From: Flavobacterium sp. TAB 87
GTDB taxonomy: Bacteria; Bacteroidota; Bacteroidia; Flavobacteriales; Flavobacteriaceae
Direction: 5' to 3'
Assembly: GCF_001529295.1 (NCBI RefSeq)
Contig: NZ_LLWK01000033.1
Span: 124,001 to 188,000 of the forward strand
Length of the DNA stretch: 64,000 bases
Below are positions 15,844 through 27,424 of the stretch, one piece after another; the first letter of the stretch is position 1; each line of letters begins with the position of its first letter. Under the pieces are notes generated by a model. The model saw only the letters and a list, made by a program, of their open reading frames with translations, did no database searches and had not been told where the DNA came from. Position numbers and translations under genes: made by a program.

Positions 15844-17961
15844 CTAAAAACCTTCGTTGTCTAAATATGGTTTTACTTGCATTTCGTGACCTACGAAGTC
15901 TTGAAACGCTTGGTTTAAATCGACACTGTTTCCTACCGATAAAATGTACTTTCTAAAACGTTCTCCGTTTTCACGAGTCATTCCGCCATTGGCTCTAATC
16001 CAGTCATAGGCGTTGTAATCTAACGTTTTTGACCAAGTGTACGCGTAATATCCTGCTGAATATCCTCCACTGAAAATGTGAGCAAAATAAGGGCTATGGT
16101 AGCGTGTTGGCACTTCCTTCACTAATAAACCGTATTTTTTTAGCGCTTCATCTTCAAATACTAAAGTGGGCTTAAAATCAGCTTCGCTAGTTACGCTATG
16201 CCACGCCATATCTAAGGTTGACGCTGCCAACAACTCGGTTACGTTGTACCCCGAATTAAACGTTTCTGACTTTTTAATTTTATCGATAAGCTCTTGTGGA
16301 ATTACCTTTTTAGTTTGGTAATGCACTGCGTAGTTTTTAAGAACAGTTGGATCTAAAGCAGCATGCTCGTTGATTTGCGATGGAAATTCGACAAAATCTC
16401 TTGCTACGTTAGTTCCTGAAAGAGTAACATAGTTTTGGTTGGCAAAAAGCCCGTGCAAGGTATGTCCGAACTCATGAAACATAGTTGTAACATCGTCAAA
16501 ACTAATTAAAGAAGGGTTTTCTCCCACGGGTTTCGCAAAGTTATAAACGTTTACAATTACTGGTTTTTGTTTTAAATAATGCGATTGATCCACGAAATTA
16601 CTCATCCAAGCACCACCATTTTTATTGTCGCGAGTGTAAAAGTCCAGATAGTAAATTGCCATCGACTTTCCGTCGTTGTCAAAAACTTCATAAACCACTA
16701 CATCTGGATGATATACTGGAAGATCTTTACGCTCTTTAAACGTGATCCCGTACATTTGCTTTGCAGCAAAAAACACGCCTTTTTCTAAAACTGTTTTGAT
16801 TTCGAAATAGGGTTTAATTTCATTTTCGTCTAGATCGTATTTTGCTTTACGCACTTGTTCGGCATAAAAATTCCAATCCCAAGGCTCCAACTTAAAACCT
16901 CCTTTTTGTTCGTCTATAATGGCTTGAATCTCGATTGCTTCTTCATTTGCTTTGGCGACAGCTGGAGTGGCAATTTCTGCTAGAAGTTTCATTGCAGCTT
17001 CGGGAGTTTTTGCCATTTGATCTTGAATCTTCCATTCGGCAAAACTCTTTTTACCCATTAATTGCGCTTTTTGCAAACGCAAACGGACCATTTTTTCTAA
17101 TGTCTCTCTCGTATCTCCATCGTCATTTTTCTCAGCACGTGACCAAGAGGCTTTGAATATTTTTTCGCGAGAAGCTCTGTTCGTCAAATTTTGCAATACC
17201 GGTTGTTGTGTGGTATTTTGCAAACCTATCATGTATTTTCCTTGATGACCTGTTTCGGTCGCTTGCGCTTTGGCAGCTTCAATTTCTTGAGGGCTTAAGC
17301 CGTCTAAATCTTTTGGCGAGTCAAATAAAACTGCTCCATTTTTACGAGCTACTAACAATTTATTTCCGTAAACAGTACTTAAAGTCGCCAGTTCACCATT
17401 GATAACTTTCATTTTCTCTTTATCCTCTTCTGATAAACTAGCACCAGCCAACTCGAATTTCTCCAAATAAACTTCGGTTAATTTTTTATCTTCTCCCTTT
17501 AACGTTTTTAAATCGATCGCTTTAAAGCGTTTGTACAACTTGCTGTTTAAATAAATTTTATCGTTATGCGCTGCAAAAATTGGCGCATACTCTTCATCTA
17601 ACTGTTGTAAAACATCGTTGGTATTGGAACCGGTCATGTTGTAAAAAACAGTGGCGGCACGCGTTAAGTCTACTCCGCTTAACTCTAAAGCCAATACGGT
17701 GTTTTGAAATGTTGGCTTTGCTGAATTGTTAGCAATTTTAGCAACTTCTTCATCATGTTTTTTAAAACCGAACTCAAATGCTGGTTTAAAATGCTCGTTT
17801 TTTATTAAGTTAAAAACGGGTGCTTGATAGTGCAGCGTACTTCTTTGCAACAAAGGATTAGTCATCGTTGTCTTATTTTGTGCAGAACTGCTCTGATTAG
17901 AAAGTGTTACCATCAAAATTACGGCGGTACATTCTCGAACTCCTCGAAAAGATAATTGCAT
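15844..17961 (-). CDS. dcp: M3-family zinc metallopeptidase (Dcp-type peptidyl-dipeptidase)
   Basis: The 705 residues match the length of Dcp, which releases dipeptides from peptide C-termini. The zinc motif MFHEFGHTLHGLF is near residue 490. The following ESxxNEHAALD-type region (FVEFPSQINEHAALD) and the late HSPYFAHIFSGGYSAGYYAYTW, where His and Tyr bind substrate, are all present. The N-terminus has a hydrophobic stretch ending SSSAQN, suggesting export to the periplasm. The gene is transcribed alone, divergent from trmD. OpdA-like specificity is the alternative. Confidence 0.92.
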   Translation of the reverse strand: MQLSFRGVRECTAVILMVTLSNQSSSAQNKTTMTNPLLQRSTLHYQAPVFNLIKNEHFKPAFEFGFKKHDEEVAKIANNSAKPTFQNTVLALELSGVDLTRAATVFYNMTGSNTNDVLQQLDEEYAPIFAAHNDKIYLNSKLYKRFKAIDLKTLKGEDKKLTEVYLEKFELAGASLSEEDKEKMKVINGELATLSTVYGNKLLVARKNGAVLFDSPKDLDGLSPQEIEAAKAQATETGHQGKYMIGLQNTTQQPVLQNLTNRASREKIFKASWSRAEKNDDGDTRETLEKMVRLRLQKAQLMGKKSFAEWKIQDQMAKTPEAAMKLLAEIATPAVAKANEEAIEIQAIIDEQKGGFKLEPWDWNFYAEQVRKAKYDLDENEIKPYFEIKTVLEKGVFFAAKQMYGITFKERKDLPVYHPDVVVYEVFDNDGKSMAIYYLDFYTRDNKNGGAWMSNFVDQSHYLKQKPVIVNVYNFAKPVGENPSLISFDDVTTMFHEFGHTLHGLFANQNYVTLSGTNVARDFVEFPSQINEHAALDPTVLKNYAVHYQTKKVIPQELIDKIKKSETFNSGYNVTELLAASTLDMAWHSVTSEADFKPTLVFEDEALKKYGLLVKEVPTRYHSPYFAHIFSGGYSAGYYAYTWSKTLDYNAYDWIRANGGMTRENGERFRKYILSVGNSVDLNQAFQDFVGHEMQVKPYLDNEGF

Positions 17962-18133
17962 AGTTTAGTCTAATTTAAATTTGATTATAAATATACCTTA
18001 AAAAAGGATAATGCAACAAATTGATACTGTTAAAATAATTCTTTAAGAAATTCGCAACAATTAACACTCAATTTTTTGTAAATCATAATTGCAGCAGAAT
18101 TCTCGAATAGCCACAGCTACTTTTGTTTGAGTT

Positions 18134-18147
18134 GTAGTTATAACTAC
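18134..18147. promoter_or_regulatory. 14-base perfect palindrome between dcp and trmD
   Basis: GTAGTTATAACTAC reads the same on both strands and ends 15 bases before the trmD -7 box. It could be an operator for either divergent gene. It has no known counterpart that I recognise. Confidence 0.3.
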
Positions 18148-18162
18148 TCCAATTAATAATAG

Positions 18163-18170
18163 TAACTTTG
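18163..18170 (+). promoter_or_regulatory. -7 box of trmD (TAACTTTG)
   Basis: Exact TAnnTTTG element 18 bases before the ATG at 18189. The in-frame TTG at 18168 lies inside it, so it cannot be the natural start of this transcript. Confidence 0.6.
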
Positions 18171-18188
18171 CAGACTAGATTTTTTAAA

Positions 18189-18866
18189 ATGCGAATTGAT
18201 ATAATTACCCTTTTACCCGAATTATTGCGTAGCCCATTTGAGGCTTCTATTATGAAAAGAGCCATCGACAAAGGATTGGTTGAAGTTCATTTTCATAACT
18301 TACGGGAGTACACAACCAATAAACAAAAAAGTGTCGACGACTACCAATTTGGTGGTGGTGCTGGAATGGTCATGATGGTTCAACCTATTGATGCTTGTAT
18401 TACGCATTTAAAAAGTGAACGAGAGTACGACGAAATTATTTATATGTCACCAGATGGGGAAACCTTGAATCAGAAAATGGCAAACAAAATGTCGATGCTC
18501 GAAAACATTATTATTTTGTGTGGCCATTACAAAGGAGTAGATCAAAGAGTTCGAGATCACTTTATTACTAAAGAAATTTCGATTGGCGATTATGTACTTT
18601 CAGGCGGAGAATTAGGCGCTTTGGTTTTATCAGACGCTTTGATTCGATTGATACCAGGTGTTTTGAGCGATGAAACTTCGGCATTAACCGATAGTTTTCA
18701 AGACAATTTGCTTTCAGGACCGATATACACTCGTCCAGCCGATTATAAAGGATGGAAAGTTCCAGAAGTTTTAACGAGCGGTCACTTTGCAAAAATCGAA
18801 AAATGGCGTGAAGATAAAGCATACGAACATACAAAAAACCGCAGACCTGACTTATTAGAGGATTAA
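18189..18866 (+). CDS. trmD: tRNA (guanine-N1-)-methyltransferase TrmD
   Basis: TrmD methylates G37 next to the anticodon and prevents frameshifting. The 225-residue protein shows [42 protein letters not shown] and [20 protein letters not shown]. These line the trefoil-knot SAM site. The ATG at 18189 was chosen because the longer TTG start overlaps the -7 box. In many bacteria trmD is next to rplS. Here one small gene lies between them and rplS has its own promoter. Confidence 0.96.
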   Translation: MRIDIITLLPELLRSPFEASIMKRAIDKGLVEVHFHNLREYTTNKQKSVDDYQFGGGAGMVMMVQPIDACITHLKSEREYDEIIYMSPDGETLNQKMANKMSMLENIIILCGHYKGVDQRVRDHFITKEISIGDYVLSGGELGALVLSDALIRLIPGVLSDETSALTDSFQDNLLSGPIYTRPADYKGWKVPEVLTSGHFAKIEKWREDKAYEHTKNRRPDLLED

Positions 18867-18934
18867 TATTTCTTATATTTATACTAGATAATTAAAATTG
18901 CTCACGCAATTCTAACCTTAAAAAGTATAAAATC

Positions 18935-19300
18935 ATGAGAGAATTAATTTTTAAAGTATGCCTATTAGTTACGTTTTTAATAACCTCTGCCTCATTTGCA
19001 CAAGACCTAAATAAAACATCTTTATTGTCAGACCTTAATAACACAGAAGGTATCGAATTAAGTAAAACAGAAAAAAGCAGTTTCGAAAAAGCGAACAACG
19101 AGTTAGTTTCTGATTTAATAGCTATGGACAAAAAAGAACGGTCTAAAAGCGAAAGAGACAAAGAAATTGAGCATCTTTTTGACCAAAGAGATAAAAACTT
19201 ATCAGCGTCTTTGGGGCTGAACAAGTATAGCGATATCAAATCAAAAACGGATCTGAGCATTCAACAAGATAAAGAAAAACTTAAATTGACTAAACTATAG
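18935..19300 (+). CDS. small secreted hypothetical protein
   Basis: The 121-residue protein has a Sec signal (KVCLLVTFLITSASFAQ). The mature part of about 98 residues is very rich in Lys, Glu, Asp and Ser and predicted largely helical (KTEKSSFEKANNELVSDLIA, ERSKSERDKEIEHLFDQR). I do not recognise a family. The charge pattern is a little like periplasmic stress chaperones of the LTXXQ type, but that motif is absent. It sits between trmD and rplS with its own terminator. Confidence 0.65.
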   Translation: MRELIFKVCLLVTFLITSASFAQDLNKTSLLSDLNNTEGIELSKTEKSSFEKANNELVSDLIAMDKKERSKSERDKEIEHLFDQRDKNLSASLGLNKYSDIKSKTDLSIQQDKEKLKLTKL

Positions 19301-19326
19301 CCTTAATTTAGGATGATCAATAAATC

Positions 19327-19359
19327 AAAAGAGCTTTTAGCAGTAAAAGCTCTTTTTTT
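19327..19359 (+). terminator. terminator of the small secreted protein gene
   Basis: AAAAGAGCTTTTA pairs with TAAAAGCTCTTTT around GCAG, followed by T residues. Confidence 0.9.
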
Positions 19360-19450
19360 ATTTCCGTATCATATTTAACTTCCTAAAAAACAACAAACTA
19401 AAGAAGCAGTAATTTTTAAATAAAATGAGTGCTATTTTAAGATTTTTCAT

Positions 19451-19458
19451 TACATTTG
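19451..19458 (+). promoter_or_regulatory. -7 box of rplS (TACATTTG)
   Basis: Exact TAnnTTTG element 74 bases before the rplS ATG. It implies a leader of about 68 bases. Confidence 0.6.
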
Positions 19459-19464
19459 CACCCA

Positions 19465-19532
19465 AATTTAGACTAACCTCTGGCGAAGTACGTGTATGTT
19501 GCTCTAAGGCAAAACCATTATTATAAGATATT
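19465..19532 (+). ncRNA. candidate structured leader of rplS
   Basis: The untranslated leader can fold into a helix GCGAAGTA (19483-19490) with TATGTTGC (19495-19502), which has one mismatch and two G-U pairs and a CGTG loop. An outer CCT (19477-19479) pairs with AGG (19507-19509). Ribosomal protein leaders often mediate feedback by the protein, and I recall reports of an L19 leader motif in Flavobacteria. I cannot confirm that this matches it. Confidence 0.45.
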
Positions 19533-19883
19533 ATGGCAGATTTAATGAAATTCGTTCAAACCGAATTAGTTGCTAAAAAAGATTTCCCTGTTTTCGGAGC
19601 TGGTGATACTATCACAGTTTACTACGAAATTAAAGAGGGTGAAAAAACAAGAACTCAGTTTTTTAAAGGAGTTGTTATTCAAAGAAGAGGTTCTGGTAAC
19701 ACAGAAACTTTTACTATTCGTAAAATGTCAGGTGCAATTGGAGTTGAGCGTATCTTCCCAGTAAACTTACCAGCTTTACAAAAAGTTGAAATCAACAAAA
19801 AAGGTGCAGTTCGTAGAGCTAGAATTTTCTACTTTAGAGAACTTACTGGTAAAAAAGCTAAGATTAGAGATAAAAGAAGATAA
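19533..19883 (+). CDS. rplS: 50S ribosomal protein L19
   Basis: L19 sits at the 30S-50S interface of the ribosome. The 116 residues match the family. Typical stretches are FPVFGAGDTITVYYEI, FKGVVIQRRGSGNTETFTIRK and GVERIFPVNLP, then RRARIFYFRELTGKKAKI. Its promoter and a folded leader suggest it is controlled apart from trmD. Confidence 0.98.
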   Translation: MADLMKFVQTELVAKKDFPVFGAGDTITVYYEIKEGEKTRTQFFKGVVIQRRGSGNTETFTIRKMSGAIGVERIFPVNLPALQKVEINKKGAVRRARIFYFRELTGKKAKIRDKRR

Positions 19884-19902
19884 TCTATTATCTAATTGTT
19901 AT

Positions 19903-19943
19903 AAAAAAACTCGTTTCATGTCATTTGAAACGAGTTTTTTTTT
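19903..19943 (+). terminator. terminator of rplS
   Basis: AAAAAAACTCGTTTCA pairs with TGAAACGAGTTTTTT around a 7-base loop and is followed by more T residues. Confidence 0.92.
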
Positions 19944-20040
19944 GTGCCACATTTTAAAACTGGCAAAACCGTAATTTTTTAATACCAAAATAATCGATTT
20001 GACAATTAACGATCTTCAAAATAGCAATTTGATAAATTAA

Positions 20041-22386
<2,346 letters not shown>

Positions 22387-22410
22387 TTTCGATTTGTACT
22401 ACTTACTTAA

Positions 22411-22443
22411 AAAAAAGGCAACTCGTACGGGTTGCCTTTTTTT
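22411..22443 (+). terminator. terminator of icd
   Basis: AAAAAAGGCAAC pairs with GTTGCCTTTTTT, an 8-base loop between, followed by T residues. Confidence 0.9.
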
Positions 22444-22527
22444 ATGCATTTTAGAAAACATTAACGCTTGTTGGTTAAATTTTCTGACCATTTCTATAGA
22501 TATTTGCTCCTAAGCAATAAATAACCA

Positions 22528-24909
22528 ATGGCCCTCAAACAAAATTTTTTTCTCCTACTTTTATTCCTAAGTAGCTTATTTTCTTACGCTCAAGAAAAAT
22601 ATACTTTAAACGGAACTATTAGTGACTCCAAAAACAACGAAACTTTAATTGGGGTAAATATTTATTTTCCAGACCTCAAAATCGGAACCACAACGAATGA
22701 GTACGGGTTCTACTCTGTCACCGTTCCTGCGGGCCAACAAAATCTAGAAATTAGTTACATTGGCTACCAAACCATTGTTCAAAATATTGTGATCTCCAAA
22801 AGCACCAAACTTAATCTTTCCTTAAAAGAAGGAGGAGAACAGTTAAATGAAGTAGTAATTACAGACAATCGCGGTCGTGCCAATACTCGAACTCCAGAGA
22901 TGAGCGTGAATAAAATGTCAATTTCGACCATCAAAAAAATGCCTGTGGTGTTGGGAGAAGTAGACGTTATTAAATCTATTTTACTATTGCCTGGCGTGAC
23001 CAATGCGGGCGAAGGTGCTTCTGGATTTAATGTTCGCGGCGGTGGAGCTGATCAAAACTTAATTTTATTAGATGAAGCGACCATTTTTAATTCGTCTCAT
23101 GTTTTCGGATTTTTCTCGGTTTTTAATCCCGATGCGATTAAAGATTTAAAATTATATAAAGGAGGAATTCCAGCACGCTATGGCGGAAGAGCTTCTTCTG
23201 TTTTAGATATTTATCAGAAGGATGGAAACAGCAAGGATTTTCATATGACTGGCGGAATTGGCTTAATTTCTAGTCGCCTATTGCTTGAAGGCCCAATTGT
23301 AAAAGACAAAGGTTCTTTCTTGATTGGCGGAAGAACTTCTTATGCCCATTTGTTTTTAAAGCTAAGCGAAGAAAACAAAGATAATTCGGCTTATTTTTAT
23401 GATTTAAATATGAAAATAAGCTACAAACTAAACGACAATAATAACCTGTATGTTTCTGGTTATTTTGGTCGCGACGTGTTTAGTTTGAATAAAAGTTTCA
23501 CTAATACGTATGGCAATTCAACATTAAATTTACGTTGGAATCATTTGTTTTCTGATAAATTATTTTCGAATCTATCCGTCATTTACAGTGATTATTACTA
23601 TGGATTAGATCTGAAATTCGTAGGTTTCAAATGGGATTCAGGCATTAAGAATTACAACATCAAATACGATTTCAAGCATTATATTTCAGAGAAATTTAAA
23701 CTGAATTATGGCGTTAATGGTATTTATTATGATTTTAATCCGGGGACGATAAAACCAACAGACGAAACCTCTGGAATCAATTCGAATCAATTGGATAAAA
23801 AATATGCTTTTGAGCCTTCTTTATACCTGGAAGCAGAAAGCAAATTGACGAAAAAACTATCGCTTGCTTATGGTTTGCGCTACAGCTTGTTTTACCGATT
23901 GGGTTCGTCAACCGTAAATTATTACCAAGACAATAATCCTGTAACTTTTAATCAAAATTTACAGATTTACCAAAAAGCAATACCGACAAGTACAAAATAT
24001 TTTGATACAAATAAAGTCATTCAGAGTTTTGACAATTTTGAACCTCGCTTTTCAATTGGCTACCAAATCAATGAGGATCAAGCGGTAAAAGCCAGCTACA
24101 ACCGAATGATACAGTATTTACAGTTGGTTTCTAACACGTCCTCTCCTACTCCATTAGACATCTGGACACCAAGTGATACTTATGTTAAACCACAAATTGC
24201 CGATCAAGTGGCTGTTGGTTATTTTAAGAATATTAAAAACGGTGATTACTCAATTGAAGTCGAGAGTTTTTATAAAAAGATTCAAAACCGATTGGATTAT
24301 ATTGATGGGGCCAACTTAATTGCCAATGACGCCATTGAGCAAGTAATTCTGAATGGCCGAATGCGTTCCTATGGATTAGAATTGATGTTGAAGAAAAACG
24401 AAGGAAAACTGAATGGATGGATCTCCTACACCTTGTCCAGATCAGAACAGCAAACGCCTGGAAGAACGTTAGAAGAGACCGGGATTAATAATGGAAAATG
24501 GTATACGTCTGCGTATGATAAAACACATAATTTAGCAGTAACTACCTCATATAATTTAAACAAGAAGTGGGATTTTGGAGCGAGTTTCATCGTACAATCA
24601 GGACAACCTGTTACCTATCCTAATGGAAAATATGAGTATTTAGGCATCAGCGTTCCTAGTTATGGCTTGCGAAATGACAATCGTTTACCGACTTTCCATC
24701 ACTTGGATTTGTCGGCGACTTTAACACCAAGCAAGAATAAAGATAGAAATTGGAAAGGCGAATGGGTCTTTAGTATTTATAACGTGTACAACCGAATGAA
24801 TGCCGCTTCCATTAGTTTTGGACAAAATGAAGACACAGGTTCGAATGAGGCAGTAAAACTTTCAATTTTCGGAATCGTTCCTGCTGTGACTTACAATTTC
24901 AAATTCTAA
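22528..24909 (+). CDS. TonB-dependent outer-membrane receptor
   Basis: The 793-residue product has a signal peptide (LLLLFLSSLFSYAQ) and a carboxypeptidase-regulatory-like beta-sandwich at about 24-105 (LNGTISDSKNNETLIGVNIY...). A plug domain follows at about 120-230 (LLLPGVTNAGEGASGFNVRG, then GGADQNLILLD), and then a beta-barrel ending in VTYNFKF with terminal Phe. Together with the DUF4249 gene 30 bases downstream it forms a pair often seen in Bacteroidota. It is not a SusC type, as no SusD gene follows. The ligand is unknown. Confidence 0.92.
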   Translation: MALKQNFFLLLLFLSSLFSYAQEKYTLNGTISDSKNNETLIGVNIYFPDLKIGTTTNEYGFYSVTVPAGQQNLEISYIGYQTIVQNIVISKSTKLNLSLKEGGEQLNEVVITDNRGRANTRTPEMSVNKMSISTIKKMPVVLGEVDVIKSILLLPGVTNAGEGASGFNVRGGGADQNLILLDEATIFNSSHVFGFFSVFNPDAIKDLKLYKGGIPARYGGRASSVLDIYQKDGNSKDFHMTGGIGLISSRLLLEGPIVKDKGSFLIGGRTSYAHLFLKLSEENKDNSAYFYDLNMKISYKLNDNNNLYVSGYFGRDVFSLNKSFTNTYGNSTLNLRWNHLFSDKLFSNLSVIYSDYYYGLDLKFVGFKWDSGIKNYNIKYDFKHYISEKFKLNYGVNGIYYDFNPGTIKPTDETSGINSNQLDKKYAFEPSLYLEAESKLTKKLSLAYGLRYSLFYRLGSSTVNYYQDNNPVTFNQNLQIYQKAIPTSTKYFDTNKVIQSFDNFEPRFSIGYQINEDQAVKASYNRMIQYLQLVSNTSSPTPLDIWTPSDTYVKPQIADQVAVGYFKNIKNGDYSIEVESFYKKIQNRLDYIDGANLIANDAIEQVILNGRMRSYGLELMLKKNEGKLNGWISYTLSRSEQQTPGRTLEETGINNGKWYTSAYDKTHNLAVTTSYNLNKKWDFGASFIVQSGQPVTYPNGKYEYLGISVPSYGLRNDNRLPTFHHLDLSATLTPSKNKDRNWKGEWVFSIYNVYNRMNAASISFGQNEDTGSNEAVKLSIFGIVPAVTYNFKF

Positions 24910-24939
24910 AAATAAGGTTCTCCTAGAAAAAAATACAAC

Positions 24940-25761
24940 ATGAAAAACATAGCTCTTTTAGCAACACTCCTCCTTACTTTCTTCGTTTCTAGTTGCGAAA
25001 ATATAATTGATTTAGAATTGGACAAAGCGCCACCAAAACTTGTCGTTGAAGCAGCGATTAATTGGAGCAAAGGTACTCTTGGAAATCAACAAATTATCAA
25101 GTTAACTACCACTTCGGGATTTTATGATCAAGACATTCCTGTAGTTTCTGGCGCAACAGTTTATATTAGCAATAGTAGTAAGGTCCGTTTTGATTTTATT
25201 GAATTGCAAACTACAGGAAAGTACAGTTGTACTGATTTTATACCAGTACTAGACGAAACGTACACACTCACCATAATAACGAACGGAGAAACCTACAATG
25301 CCACAGAAAAACTAAAATCGGTCGCACCCATTACGCGTTTGGAACAAGACAATGAAGGTGGTATTTTAGGAACCGAGGTCGAAGTAAAAGCATTTTATAC
25401 TGATCCTGCGGCAGCGGATAATTATTACTTGTTTTTGTATACTTACTCCAATAAAGTAATCTCGAACTATTTTGTTTCTAGTGATAAATTTTATCAAGGC
25501 AACGAAGTTTTTAGTTCTTCTAACAATGGAGATTTAGAAATTGGTGACGAAGTGGAGCTAAAACACATCGGAATTTCTAAAGAATACTATGAATACATGT
25601 CTATTTTGATCAATGTTGCTGGCGGAAGCTCTGGTGGACCATTTCAATCGCCACCCGCTACCGTAAGAGGAAATTTGATTAACAAAACCAATTTTGACAA
25701 TTTTGCTTTGGGCTACTTTTCTTTAAGCGAAACTGATTCTCGAAAATATACGATAGAATAA
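24940..25761 (+). CDS. DUF4249 lipoprotein, partner of the TonB receptor
   Basis: The 273-residue protein begins with a lipobox signal (LLTFFVSSC, Cys19). The N-terminus IIDLELDKAPPKLVVEAAI is the usual opening of DUF4249 proteins. The rest is beta-rich with an Ig-like pattern (VSGATVYISNSS..., YTLTIITNGETYNA). These lipoproteins are nearly always encoded after a TonB-dependent receptor and probably act as a surface or periplasmic accessory. It is the second gene of a two-gene operon. Confidence 0.88.
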   Translation: MKNIALLATLLLTFFVSSCENIIDLELDKAPPKLVVEAAINWSKGTLGNQQIIKLTTTSGFYDQDIPVVSGATVYISNSSKVRFDFIELQTTGKYSCTDFIPVLDETYTLTIITNGETYNATEKLKSVAPITRLEQDNEGGILGTEVEVKAFYTDPAAADNYYLFLYTYSNKVISNYFVSSDKFYQGNEVFSSSNNGDLEIGDEVELKHIGISKEYYEYMSILINVAGGSSGGPFQSPPATVRGNLINKTNFDNFALGYFSLSETDSRKYTIE

Positions 25762-25955
25762 AAATCACTACAACCACGAATTGAATTAAAAAAAAACTGC
25801 TTAGCAAGTTCATTCAGATGAATTTCATTGCTTTTATAAGTTCTAATTTGTGAAGTATTTTTATGTCTTTCAAAAAATACATTAAATTTAGTTGAAGCAG
25901 AATTTTATTCGATTGAAGGATTTCTACTAAAGGAACTTAAAGGCTGCTTTTTATC

Positions 25956-25963
25956 TAAATTTG
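25956..25963 (+). promoter_or_regulatory. -7 box of the thiamine pyrophosphokinase gene (TAAATTTG)
   Basis: Exact TAnnTTTG element 19 bases before the ATG at 25982. It contains the TTG at 25961 that would otherwise be taken as a start. Confidence 0.6.
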
Positions 25964-25981
25964 CACTCAAACTTAATCATT

Positions 25982-26644
25982 ATGTCATCACATCATATTG
26001 TTCGCGACGATCAAGAACCTGCTCTAATTATAGCCAATGGCGCCGCATGTAATTCTGAATTATTAGGACAATTATTAGAATGGTCTCCTTTGGTCATTGT
26101 ACTCGATTCGGCCATGGAACGCGTGATGGAATTGGGAATAAAAGTCGATGTTTTGTTGGGTGACTTCGATCGTGGTTTTGACCCAGAAATCTATAAGACT
26201 AAACAATATCCAATTGAAATTGTACACACGCCCAACCAAGACAAAACCGATTTAGAAAAAGCATTTGATTACCTCATTGACCGAAAAATACCTGCAGCCA
26301 ACGTAATTTGGGCAACAGGCAAACGCGCCGATCACACCATAACTAACGTAACCAATATTGTACGCTACCGTGATTTATTAAAAATTGTAATTCTAGACGA
26401 TCATTCTAAAATATTTTTGTTGCCGCAGAAGTTCGAAAAATGGTATACCGCCAATACACCAATTTCATTAATTCCAATTGGAGAAGTAAGCGGATTACAA
26501 TCTATCAATTTAATTTACCCCTTACAAAACGATACACTCACTATGGGATACCGCACCGGAAGTAGCAATAGTGTTGCCAATGATGGTATAGTCACCATCA
26601 CTCATACCAAAGGTGATTTATTATTGATGGAATGTTTTGATTAA
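25982..26644 (+). CDS. thiN: thiamine pyrophosphokinase
   Basis: Converts thiamine to thiamine diphosphate using ATP. The 220-residue protein carries VDVLLGDFDRGFD, HTPNQDKTDLEKAFDYLI and WATGKRADHTITNV, the three conserved blocks of the family. The C-terminal thiamine-binding domain includes GYRTGSSNSVANDGI near its end. The start at 25982 follows the -7 box. No other thiamine gene is adjacent. Confidence 0.92.
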   Translation: MSSHHIVRDDQEPALIIANGAACNSELLGQLLEWSPLVIVLDSAMERVMELGIKVDVLLGDFDRGFDPEIYKTKQYPIEIVHTPNQDKTDLEKAFDYLIDRKIPAANVIWATGKRADHTITNVTNIVRYRDLLKIVILDDHSKIFLLPQKFEKWYTANTPISLIPIGEVSGLQSINLIYPLQNDTLTMGYRTGSSNSVANDGIVTITHTKGDLLLMECFD

Positions 26645-26770
26645 GCATTTAGAATTACATTAATTTTTAATAAAAGGTTTAGGAAAGCAAATAGCAAGTA
26701 AAAAAATCACAATTTGAAGTTTACAGGAAAAAATAATAACCATAAATCCTCTTTGCAGACTCTATGATAA

Positions 26771-26803
26771 AACAAAGCCCTTTACAGTAAAGGGCTTTGT
26801 TTA
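26771..26803. terminator. bidirectional terminator
   Basis: AACAAAGCCCTTTA pairs with TAAAGGGCTTTGTT around CAG. It lies between the convergent thiN and secreted hypothetical genes. Confidence 0.92.
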
Positions 26804-26827
26804 TTTACTAAAATAAGTAATAACCAG

Positions 26828-27424
26828 TTATTCTTTTACTAATATAATGGTTGCTTTATAACCTGTACCTACATTCCATTGACTACCAAAAATAACAGCG
26901 CCTTGATCGTCGTACACTTGAAATTCGGCTGTATTAGGTGCAGCAAATCCTTCGTTCAAAGCTTCAAAATCTATTTTATTTGTGCCCGGAACTAAGTTTA
27001 TTTTAAATCCACCAAATTCACTATCCAAATCCACTTCTGGCTCAATAACCTTGTCGTTCAAGTATACTTTTATCTTGTCACCATCTACAAAAGCTGCGTC
27101 ACGGTAGCGAATTGTGGAAGTAAATGATTTGGTAGCAAAACTTCCTAAATATTGGTTGCGTCTGTAAAAAACACCTTCGCTATTCGACTCTTTTTTGTAA
27201 AGCGCACTATCACTAAATAGTTCTTCCGGATTAATTTCGAGCGGATTTGGCTTTGCAACCAGTGCTGGCGGATTTCCTTTTGGTGCGCTTTCGGCAGGTG
27301 GAATTTCCTTTTTAATTTTAGATTCCTTTGGTGGAACTGCTTTAAACTTCGACTTATTAATTTCTTGTGCAAAACCTTGCAAAGAAATACTACTCATAAC
27401 CATCAAAAAAAATATCTTTTTCAT
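26828..27424 (-). CDS. secreted hypothetical protein with Pro/Lys-rich linker
   Basis: From the ATG at 27424 the product has 198 residues and a clean signal peptide (KIFFLMVMSSISLQGFAQ). The longer frame from the TTG at 27463 would spoil it. A Lys/Pro-rich linker follows at about 25-60 (FKAVPPKESKIKKEIPPAES). A C-terminal domain of about 110 residues (residues 85-198) looks like an Ig-type beta fold: DKIKVYLNDKVIEPEVDL, LVPGTNKIDFEALNEGF, TGYKATIILVKE. Family unknown to me. It probably acts in the periplasm or at the surface. Confidence 0.75.
   Translation of the reverse strand: MKKIFFLMVMSSISLQGFAQEINKSKFKAVPPKESKIKKEIPPAESAPKGNPPALVAKPNPLEINPEELFSDSALYKKESNSEGVFYRRNQYLGSFATKSFTSTIRYRDAAFVDGDKIKVYLNDKVIEPEVDLDSEFGGFKINLVPGTNKIDFEALNEGFAAPNTAEFQVYDDQGAVIFGSQWNVGTGYKATIILVKE

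Noticed and set aside
17951..17961. TTAGTCTAA near the dcp start as an operator
   Set aside because: The half-sites are separated by a single base, so it does not fit the TTAG-N6-CTAA architecture.
22528..25761. SusC/SusD glycan uptake pair
   Set aside because: The lipoprotein after the receptor is DUF4249-like, not SusD-like, and no glycoside hydrolase or polysaccharide lyase genes are nearby.
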